The notes beneath the pieces were generated by a model. The model was not told the origin of the DNA. It did not search any database and worked only from the letters and a program-made list of their open reading frames with translations. Of a stretch of DNA of 43,577 nt, positions 1 to 5,363 are shown piece after piece (position 1 is the first letter of the stretch; each line of letters starts with the position of its first letter). Position numbers and translations under genes: made by a program. The stretch comes from Bacteroidales bacterium (GTDB lineage: Bacteria; Bacteroidota; Bacteroidia; Bacteroidales; Dysgonomonadaceae), in assembly GCA_012727735.1 (NCBI GenBank), contig JAAYGM010000141.1:1-43577 (forward strand), in the 5' to 3' direction.

Positions 1-842
1 GTACTGAGATGGGACAGTCATTCGCAGGCCTGGGATCGAAGGTGATCATCATTGAGATGATGGACCGCATCGTGCCCACCCTCGATCTGGAGGTCTCGGC
101 CGAGCTGAACAAGATCATTCAGAAGAAGGGGATGAAGGTGATCACCAATGCCCGTATCACTGAGATCGTGGACAAGGGTGATAAGCTGGAGATACGTATC
201 GACGGCAAAGAGTCGGTGATCGCCGACAAGGCGCTGATTTCCATCGGCCGCGTACCTGACCTGGACGGTGTAGGTGAGGTGAAGCTGGAAACAGAGCGGG
301 GTAAGATAAAAGTGAACGCTTTCATGGAGACCAGCGTGAAGGGGATTTATGCACCCGGCGATGTAAATGGCATCAAGATGCTAGCACACGTTGCCTTCCG
401 CATGGGAGAGGTGGCTGCAGAGAATGCAGTCAAGGGCAATCACCGCGAGGTGAAGTTGCTCTCTGCACCCTCGGTGGTCTACACCTCACCAGAGGTGGCT
501 CAGGTGGGACTCACCGAAGAGCAGGCACGTGAAAAGTATGAGGATATCCGTATCGGACGGTTCAGCTTCGCCGCCAATGGGCGCGCACTGGCATCGGGTG
601 ATGCGGTAGGGTTTGTGAAGGTGATCGCCGACAACCGGTACGGTGAAGTGCTCGGTGTGCATATCATCGGCCCTTCGGCTGCTGAGATTATCACACAGGC
701 ATCGCTGATCATGGAGATGGAGATCACGGTGGATGAGGTGGTAAACACCATCTACGGACATCCCACCTATTCTGAAGCACTTGCCGAGGCGTTTGCCGAT
801 GTGTTGGGAGAGGCGATACATATCCCGAAGAAAAAGAAATAG
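1..842 (+). CDS. lpdA: Dihydrolipoyl dehydrogenase, 5'-truncated by the window edge
   Basis: C-terminal about 280 residues of a flavin disulfide reductase, read in the frame whose first full codon is base 3. The ATG at base 9 is internal: the reading frame is open to the window edge and the sequence begins inside the NAD-binding domain. Visible are the FAD-binding segment GIYAPGDVNG, the SIGRVPD loop and the C-terminal HPTYSEALAEA, which carries the His-Glu pair that serves as the active-site base in dihydrolipoamide dehydrogenase. The FAD fold and redox CxxxxC pair lie upstream, outside the window. The enzyme reoxidises protein-bound dihydrolipoamide with NAD+ in 2-oxoacid dehydrogenase or glycine cleavage complexes. 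The next gene is lipoate-protein ligase, which supports lipoamide rather than mercuric or glutathione reductase function. Confidence 0.93.
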   Translation, partial: TEMGQSFAGLGSKVIIIEMMDRIVPTLDLEVSAELNKIIQKKGMKVITNARITEIVDKGDKLEIRIDGKESVIADKALISIGRVPDLDGVGEVKLETERGKIKVNAFMETSVKGIYAPGDVNGIKMLAHVAFRMGEVAAENAVKGNHREVKLLSAPSVVYTSPEVAQVGLTEEQAREKYEDIRIGRFSFAANGRALASGDAVGFVKVIADNRYGEVLGVHIIGPSAAEIITQASLIMEMEITVDEVVNTIYGHPTYSEALAEAFADVLGEAIHIPKKKK

Positions 843-861
843 GTAATTAATATCAGTAATT

Positions 862-918
862 GCGGGTTTCGGAGTGTGAAAAAAGATTTGAAAGATTTTT
901 TACGCTTTTGAAACCCGC
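862..918. repeat. 9-bp inverted repeat in the lpdA-lplA gap
   Basis: GCGGGTTTC (862-870) and GAAACCCGC (910-918) are perfect complements separated by 39 bases, just upstream of lplA. In an lpdA-lplA transcript this would form a stem whose foot is about 17 bases before the lplA start. No T-run follows, so it is not an ordinary terminator. Confidence 0.5.
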
Positions 919-935
919 CTTCATTTAGAGTGACT

Positions 936-1931
936 ATGATTTATATCATCAACAGATCCAATAAACCTGATTATAATATTGCCCTTGAGGAGTACTGTTT
1001 CAAGAACCTGAGACAGTTTGATAAGATCTTCATCCTCTGGATCAACGAGCCTGCCATCATTGTGGGTAAGCACCAGAACACGCTGGCGGAGATCAACGCC
1101 CGCTATGTGGAAGAGAACGGTATCCATGTGGTACGGCGTATCACCGGCGGGGGTGCGGTCTATCACGACCTGAACAATCTGAACTATACGATCATCTCTG
1201 ACGATGAGGAGGGTGAGGATGAGTTTGATTTCAAGACCTTCTCACAGCCAGTGATAGAGACGCTGGCAGAGCTGGGGGTGGAGGCGACGTTCTCGGGACG
1301 GAACGATATCACCATCGACGGGAAGAAGATCTGCGGTAACGCACAGGCTTATGCCGATGATCGGGTGATGCACCACGGCTGCCTTCTGTTCGATACCGAC
1401 CTGACGGTGCTGTCCAATGCCCTGGAGGTGTCGGGGGAGACTATAGGCTCCAGGGGGGTGAAGTCGGTGCGCAGCCGTGTGGACAACATCCTGCCTAACC
1501 TGCCTGTAAAAATCACCGTGCATCAGTTTGCAGAGAGGATCCTGGCACAGATGAAACGGAGGTTCCCCGGGATGAGAGAGTATCGTTTCAGTGAGGCAGA
1601 GGAGGCGGCCATAGAGCAATCTCGTCGGGAGAAGTTCGGCAACTGGGAGTGGAACTACGGCATGAACCCCGCTGCAGAGGTGGTACGCGAGAGGCGCTTC
1701 CCTGCCGGTAAAATGCAGGTGTTCCTCAACCTCAGTAAGGGGAAGATTGCCGATATCCGTTTCTTTGGTACCTTCTTTGGTAAGAACAGCGACCTTACGG
1801 AGGTGCAGGAGGCACTGAAAGGGGTGAAATACGCCCTTGAAGAGGTGAGGAGTGTGCTTACGCAACTCGACACCTCCCGCTATTTTGCAGGTTTCTCCAT
1901 AGAGGAACTGACAGAAACGATCGTAAGTTAA
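936..1931 (+). CDS. lplA: Lipoate--protein ligase A
   Basis: About 331 residues. It activates lipoate with ATP and transfers it to the lysine of E2/GcvH lipoyl domains in the cytoplasm. The family signature RRITGGGAVYHD is at about residues 67-78. The conserved lysine region GKKICGNAQ is near residue 130, followed by the C-terminal accessory domain (from about residue 240) typical of bacterial LplA. The ORF track starts at a GTG (930). The ATG at 936 fits the family start MIYII better, so I use it. It lies 93 bases after lpdA and is probably cotranscribed, pairing lipoyl attachment with the enzyme that recycles dihydrolipoamide. A strong terminator follows. Confidence 0.92.
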   Translation: MIYIINRSNKPDYNIALEEYCFKNLRQFDKIFILWINEPAIIVGKHQNTLAEINARYVEENGIHVVRRITGGGAVYHDLNNLNYTIISDDEEGEDEFDFKTFSQPVIETLAELGVEATFSGRNDITIDGKKICGNAQAYADDRVMHHGCLLFDTDLTVLSNALEVSGETIGSRGVKSVRSRVDNILPNLPVKITVHQFAERILAQMKRRFPGMREYRFSEAEEAAIEQSRREKFGNWEWNYGMNPAAEVVRERRFPAGKMQVFLNLSKGKIADIRFFGTFFGKNSDLTEVQEALKGVKYALEEVRSVLTQLDTSRYFAGFSIEELTETIVS

Positions 1932-1970
1932 ACGCTTCCACTATTCTATCTCTCTTTTTGTAAATATGTT

Positions 1971-2003
1971 ACCGGCGATGTTCCCATCGGCCGGTTTTTT
2001 TTG
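1971..2003 (+). terminator. Rho-independent terminator after lplA
   Basis: ACCGGCGATG (1971-1980), loop TTCC, then CATC-G-GCCGGT with one bulged G, followed by eight or nine T residues. It closes the lpdA-lplA unit. Confidence 0.8.
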
Positions 2004-2070
2004 TGCCTGAAACACTCCTCCTCCGCGCGCTCTGTTAGATTTATGCCGATATAAATATATCAGAAAATAA

Positions 2071-2102
2071 TTTGCATAGTGAACATATGTTCATTACATT
2101 TG
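2071..2102 (+). promoter_or_regulatory. Bacteroidetes-type promoter of the NifX/DUF5320/Mrp operon
   Basis: TTTG (2071-2074), a 20-base spacer and TACATTTG (2095-2102) match the phylum consensus TTTG-N19-21-TAnnTTTG exactly. Transcription should start near 2107-2110, so the mRNA would begin with the small hairpin at 2108-2126. The spacer is almost filled by a perfect palindrome (separate entry). Confidence 0.7.
2080..2093. promoter_or_regulatory. Perfect palindrome TGAACATATGTTCA, ArsR/SmtB-like operator
   Basis: TGAACA-TA-TGTTCA is a perfect 6-2-6 dyad between the -33 and -7 elements. This core resembles the imperfect 12-2-12 operators (TGAA/TTCA half-sites) of ArsR/SmtB metal-sensing repressors. 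Bound protein would block RNA polymerase. No ArsR gene lies in the window, so the regulator is inferred only from the site. Confidence 0.55.
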
Positions 2103-2107
2103 TTGCG

Positions 2108-2126
2108 GCTGTAAAAATATTACAGC
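2108..2126 (+). other. 5'-end mRNA hairpin of the NifX/Mrp operon
   Basis: GCTGTAA (2108-2114), loop AAATA, TTACAGC (2120-2126): a perfect 7-bp stem at the predicted transcription start. It is flanked by longer complementary arms TATATCAGA (2056-2064) and TCTGATATA (2145-2153). It may protect the 5' end of the message or be a second protein-binding dyad. Confidence 0.4.
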
Positions 2127-2167
2127 GAAAATTATTCAGTATTATCTGATATAAAACGGAGGTAATT

Positions 2168-2377
2168 ATGCCAGGATTTAACAAAAAAGGACCTGCCGGA
2201 GCGGGCGCCGCGAGCGGAAGAGGACGGGGAGGTTGTAACCCGGCCAGGAAAGGGAGAAACAACGTAGAATCGCAGGGGAGAACTGATTTGGATACTCCTT
2301 TTCAGCAAGGCTTCGGGAGGGGTTTGAGACAGAATCAGAGAAAAAGAGACGGATCCGGCAAAAGTAGATTTGCATGA
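2168..2377 (+). CDS. DUF5320-like small glycine/arginine-rich protein
   Basis: 69 residues. It begins MPGFNKKGPAGAG and continues GRGRGGCNP, the pattern of the small DUF5320-type proteins (typically MPxFDGTGPMGxGPMTGRGRGxC) encoded next to NifX/NifB-like metal-cluster proteins and Mrp ATPases in many anaerobes. No enzymatic domain is visible. One conserved cysteine follows the GRGRGG stretch. The function of the family is unknown. A strong Shine-Dalgarno GGAGGT (2158-2163) precedes the ATG, which is unusual in Bacteroidetes and may reflect acquired origin or high expression. Its stop overlaps the next start by four bases (ATGA), so the two are translationally coupled. Confidence 0.72.
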   Translation: MPGFNKKGPAGAGAASGRGRGGCNPARKGRNNVESQGRTDLDTPFQQGFGRGLRQNQRKRDGSGKSRFA

Positions 2378-2712
2378 AACAGGTGATCGCAATTCCCCTG
2401 GAAGGGGGCAGGATTTGCCAGCATTTTGGCCATTGTCAGCAGTTTTCCATTATCGAGGTTGAGGATGGAGTCATCCTGAAAGAGTCCTTTGTAACGCCAC
2501 CGCCTCATCAACCCGGTTTACTGCCTGCATGGCTGTCGGAGAGAGGCGTCACCGAAGTGATTGCAGCCGGGATAGGACAGAAGGCGATAGCGTTGTTTCA
2601 GCAGCAACAGATCAAGGTACATATAGGTGCTGAATATAAGAACCCGCGTGAGCTGGTTTCCGACCACTATCGGCAGTCGCTTGTCTCAGGAGCAAACGCT
2701 TGTAATCACTGA
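2374..2712 (+). CDS. NifX/NifB-type iron-molybdenum cluster-binding protein
   Basis: 112 residues, a single Nitro_FeMo-Co domain (PF02579). It starts IAIPLEGGRICQHFGHCQQFSIIEVEDG, with the family's HFGHC metal-site segment at about residues 19-23, then the conserved block AWLSERGVTEVIAAGIGQKAI at about residues 52-72. Related proteins carry or transfer iron-molybdenum or other metal-sulfur clusters; here no nitrogenase genes are present. The domain stands alone, as in the dinitrogenase-cofactor-like and orange-protein families often encoded with Mrp-type ATPases, one of which lies at the end of this operon. Coupled by a 4-base overlap to the upstream DUF5320-like gene. The bound metal cannot be read from the sequence. 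Confidence 0.85.
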   Translation: MKQVIAIPLEGGRICQHFGHCQQFSIIEVEDGVILKESFVTPPPHQPGLLPAWLSERGVTEVIAAGIGQKAIALFQQQQIKVHIGAEYKNPRELVSDHYRQSLVSGANACNH

Positions 2713-2787
2713 AAAGGCAGAAAAAGGAAAAAGTAGATTCAGATTACAGATGTTATTTTTGCTTTGCCCGTGTTTTTGAGAAGATGA

Positions 2788-3081
2788 TTGCCAAGCTCGC
2801 TCGCTCTCCCGGAAAAGAAAGAGCTGGCCACAGAGAATGGTAACGATGTCCCCTCAATGATGCTGGATCGTAGCTCTGTCGCGTTTCAGGATCTCTTCGA
2901 CAAGGCGGATCTTGTCATCTCAAACGGTCAGGGAAACCTGGAGGGGTTGATAGCGGTGGAGAAGAGCGCTCTCTTTTTCCTGCTGATGGTGAAGTGTGAT
3001 GTGATTGCCGATTTATTGGGAGTGAAGAAAGGAGGCTTCATCTGCTACGAAAAAGAAGGAAGCAATAACAACAATAATTAA
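2788..3081 (+). pseudogene. C-terminal fragment of a DUF89/ARMT1-like metal-dependent phosphatase
   Basis: The 97-codon ORF matches only the last third of DUF89 (damage-control phosphatase) proteins. From about residue 17 it reads NGNDVPSMMLD, then DKADLVISNGQGNLEGL and FFLLMVKCDVIADLLGVKKG, which carry the family's conserved C-terminal Asp, the GQGN turn and the KCxVxAxxLG block. Full-length proteins are close to 280-300 residues. The missing N-terminal part is not found in any frame in the 75 bases back to the NifX-like gene, so this is a 5' deletion rather than a simple frameshift. Homology becomes recognisable near base 2830; upstream bases look unrelated. The ATG at 2788 is probably not a real start. 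The fragment ends in an Asn-rich tail coded by AAC/AAT repeats. Confidence 0.72.
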
Positions 3082-3148
3082 TAGAATTTTCGCATGTTCA
3101 TATTGAAATGAATACAGAGCAAGCAAAAATTGCATAAATAAGAAGCGT

Positions 3149-3667
3149 ATGATTGTACCTATCCTACTGTATGGCTCACAGATGCTCCGGCGCAACACCT
3201 CTGATGTGGTTGAAGAGGACAGGCCCGGAGAGATCTCAAGAAACATGTTCGAGACGCTTAAAAGAGCGGAGGGGATAGGATTGGCGGGACCTCAGGTAGC
3301 CATCTCAAAAAAGATATTTATTATTGATACCACGCCGATGCATGGAGGTGATCCTTATTTCAAAGCGGTGGAGAAGGTTTTTCTTAATCCTCAGATTGTT
3401 GAGATTGAAGAGGAAGAGGTGGCCTTTAACGAGGGATGTCTCAGCATCCCCGGGATATTCAGTGAACTTCAGAGACCGGATAAGATTTATGTGAAATATC
3501 AGAACCTGGCTTTTGAGACGGTGGAAGAGGAGCTGCAGGGGTTGGAGGCGAGGATCTTTCAGCATGAGTATGATCATCTCGACGGTATCCTCTTCATTGA
3601 CCATATGTCCGGTTTACAAAAACGATTGATACAGGGAAAACTAAAAAAAATAAAGAAAAGAAGATGA
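3149..3667 (+). CDS. def: Peptide deformylase (divergent, probably second copy)
   Basis: 172 residues. It removes the formyl group from nascent N-terminal methionine and needs a bound Fe2+ or Zn2+. All three motifs are present: motif I as GIGLAGPQ (residues 42-49), motif II EGCLSIPG (95-102, Cys97 a metal ligand) and motif III QHEYDHLDG (138-146, His139 and His143 ligands, Glu140 catalytic). Motif I is normally GxGLAAPQ; the second Ala is Gly here. The gene is coupled to the downstream mrp gene by a 4-base ATGA overlap and sits in a metal-cofactor cluster rather than beside fmt or ruvX-like housekeeping genes. This suggests a paralogue, but the rest of the genome is not visible. A C-terminal Lys/Arg tail (KKIKKRR) is present. 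Confidence 0.9.
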   Translation: MIVPILLYGSQMLRRNTSDVVEEDRPGEISRNMFETLKRAEGIGLAGPQVAISKKIFIIDTTPMHGGDPYFKAVEKVFLNPQIVEIEEEEVAFNEGCLSIPGIFSELQRPDKIYVKYQNLAFETVEEELQGLEARIFQHEYDHLDGILFIDHMSGLQKRLIQGKLKKIKKRR

Positions 3668-4701
3668 ACGTAAAAAGCAAAACAGCAAAAGCGGCTTTTG
3701 AAAAGACGAAGCTGCCTCATATAAAAAACATCATCATCGTGGCATCCGGAAAGGGAGGAGTAGGCAAATCGACCGTGGCGGCAAGCCTCGCTCTGTCGCT
3801 GGCCAGAGAGGGCTATGCTACCGGACTGCTGGATGCCGACATCCATGGGCCCTCGGTACCCACCCTCTTCAACCTGAATCATCAGCGTCCGCTCTCGATC
3901 GAGAAAGAGGGGAAGACCTGGATTGAGCCTTTCGACCGCAACGGGATCAGGGTGATCTCAATCGGTTGCTTTATCGACCCCTCACAGTCTCTTCTCTGGC
4001 GCGGTCCCATGGTGACGAATGCGCTGAAACAGCTGCTCAATGATACCGACTGGGGAGTACTGGATTATCTGATCATCGACACACCTCCCGGCACCGGTGA
4101 TGTGCATCTCACCCTGCTGCAGTCTTACGAAATCACGGGGGCTATCGTGGTGACCACCCCGCAGGCTATTGCGCTTGATGATGTAGTCAAGGCCATCGGG
4201 ATGTTCAATAACAAGAATGTGGCGGTGCCTGTGCTGGGGATCGTGGAGAACATGTCCTGGTTCACCCCTACACTGCATCCCGAAGAGCGCTATTTCCTGT
4301 TTGGGGAGGGCGGAGGTGAGAGACTGTCACAGCGGTTTCATATCCCCCTGATCGCACAGATCCCGATGAATGAGCATATACGACAGAGCTGCGATGAGGG
4401 CTCACTCGATTCGCTCTTTCAGGATGAGCAGATCCGCCGGTCATTCACCGGCTTGGTGGAGTCGGTACTGGCTCAGCGGGATTTAAACATCTTAGAGAAT
4501 ACGACAAAGAGAGCCAACGCTACGCCCCCCCAGGAAAACGTAAAGCATCGGCCTCTTCTCTTTCACGCCTCCCTAGAGGGAGAGCGTGTAGGTGATGATC
4601 CCCTCTGCAAACTTATGAATGAACAGTCCCGTTGCAGCCAGGAAACCGGAGACGATACTGATACTGAAGGTGACCGCATAGATGATGCCATCTATAAATG
4701 A
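3664..4701 (+). CDS. Mrp/NBP35-type P-loop ATPase with a non-homologous antisense-derived tail
   Basis: 345 codons. Residues about 20-275 are an Mrp/ApbC-type Fe-S carrier ATPase: deviant Walker A GKGGVGKST (residues 29-37), LLDADIHGPSVP (55-66), IDTPPGTGDVHLTL (138-151) and VENMSWF (194-200). The N-terminal DUF59/MIP18 domain of housekeeping Mrp is absent, and no CxxC cluster-bridging motif is present after NMSW. It therefore looks like an accessory Mrp paired with the NifX-like protein. From about residue 277 (base 4492) the tail is hydrophilic, resembles no Mrp, and lies exactly antisense to a ZIP transporter remnant. The original stop seems to have been lost and the frame runs through the remnant. 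The start overlaps the def stop (ATGA). Confidence 0.85.
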   Translation: MNVKSKTAKAAFEKTKLPHIKNIIIVASGKGGVGKSTVAASLALSLAREGYATGLLDADIHGPSVPTLFNLNHQRPLSIEKEGKTWIEPFDRNGIRVISIGCFIDPSQSLLWRGPMVTNALKQLLNDTDWGVLDYLIIDTPPGTGDVHLTLLQSYEITGAIVVTTPQAIALDDVVKAIGMFNNKNVAVPVLGIVENMSWFTPTLHPEERYFLFGEGGGERLSQRFHIPLIAQIPMNEHIRQSCDEGSLDSLFQDEQIRRSFTGLVESVLAQRDLNILENTTKRANATPPQENVKHRPLLFHASLEGERVGDDPLCKLMNEQSRCSQETGDDTDTEGDRIDDAIYK

Positions 4702-4737
4702 GTGTATGATACAATGGAGAGTGCCGTTAAGCCCGAT
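4492..4737 (-). pseudogene. Remnant of a ZIP-family divalent metal transporter
   Basis: The minus strand read from base 4737 downward gives about 54 codons with clear ZIP features. These include HCIIHSFIDGIIYA (histidine-rich transmembrane helix IV with the HSxxDG signature), a Gly/Ala-rich helix, and LFIHKFAEGIITYTLSL (helix V with the HKxxEG signature). An in-frame TAG (4573-4575) interrupts it. Then GGVKEKRPMLYVFL continues the family pattern before a stop at 4492-4494. Both ends are missing compared with a full ZIP of roughly 250-270 residues. The remnant lies under the 3' end of mrp on the opposite strand, and 60 bases downstream of pnuT on the same strand. The ORF track misses it because of the stop codon. 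Confidence 0.68.
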
Positions 4738-4796
4738 TTAAATTTAATATTTTTTAAACTGGTAATGTTTCCCAAACTGCTATCTGAATAATAAAG

Positions 4797-5360
4797 TCAC
4801 GAGATCGTTCTCATCATATGCTTCCATTTGTAATAACCAAAAACAGAGATGACTGAGTAGATGGCGAACAGGGCGGCAGTGGGGTGGAGTCCTTTCCAGA
4901 TATATAACCCACATGAGATGAGGTTCACCACGAACCACAACCACCATTGCTCCACATATTTCTGTGCCAGCATCCACATACCCAGGATGCTCAGGGCAGT
5001 GGTGAGGCTGTCGCCCGGGGCCACCGCGCTGTCAGTATAGCGTATAAGTATAAGAAGAATCACGCCAAAGAGTACCAGACCGAACACCGTCAGGGGAAGT
5101 ATAAACCGTTTCGGTGTATGGGTGATGGGTAATCCCGTCCCCTCATTTTTATCTCTGTTCCATCTGATCCAGCCGTAGATGCTGGCGAAAAAATAGTAGA
5201 TGTTGATGCCCATATCGGCATAGAACTTGCTTTGGAAGAAGATCCATACATAGAAAACGGGCATCAGCACACCCACGGGCCAGAGCCACTTGCTGGCCCT
5301 GTACTCCAGGAAGAGATAAAGAAGGCCTATGACGGCGCCGATGATTTCGATGGTTTGCAT
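4797..5360 (-). CDS. pnuT: PnuT-type thiamine transporter (PnuC family)
   Basis: 187 residues with about seven hydrophobic helices. The PnuC-family pattern is visible: EIIGAVIGLLYLFLEY at the N-terminus, WLWPVGVLMPVFYVWIFFQSKFYAD, then YYFFASIYGWIRW, and the C-terminal WWLWFVVNLISCGLYIWKG with conserved Trp/Asn. PnuC proteins move nicotinamide riboside. The subgroup that sits under a TPP riboswitch next to an outer-membrane receptor is predicted to carry thiamine (PnuT), and the context here is exactly that. It starts 3 bases after the receptor gene. The thiamine pyrophosphokinase gene often found third in such operons is not present; the ZIP remnant follows instead. Confidence 0.82.
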   Translation of the reverse strand: MQTIEIIGAVIGLLYLFLEYRASKWLWPVGVLMPVFYVWIFFQSKFYADMGINIYYFFASIYGWIRWNRDKNEGTGLPITHTPKRFILPLTVFGLVLFGVILLILIRYTDSAVAPGDSLTTALSILGMWMLAQKYVEQWWLWFVVNLISCGLYIWKGLHPTAALFAIYSVISVFGYYKWKHMMRTIS

Positions 5361-5363
5361 AAA

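Noticed and set aside
2374-2712. Nitrogenase locus suggested by the NifX-like domain
   Set aside because: No nifHDK, nifEN or nifB genes are present. Stand-alone NifX-like domains occur widely in non-fixing anaerobes.
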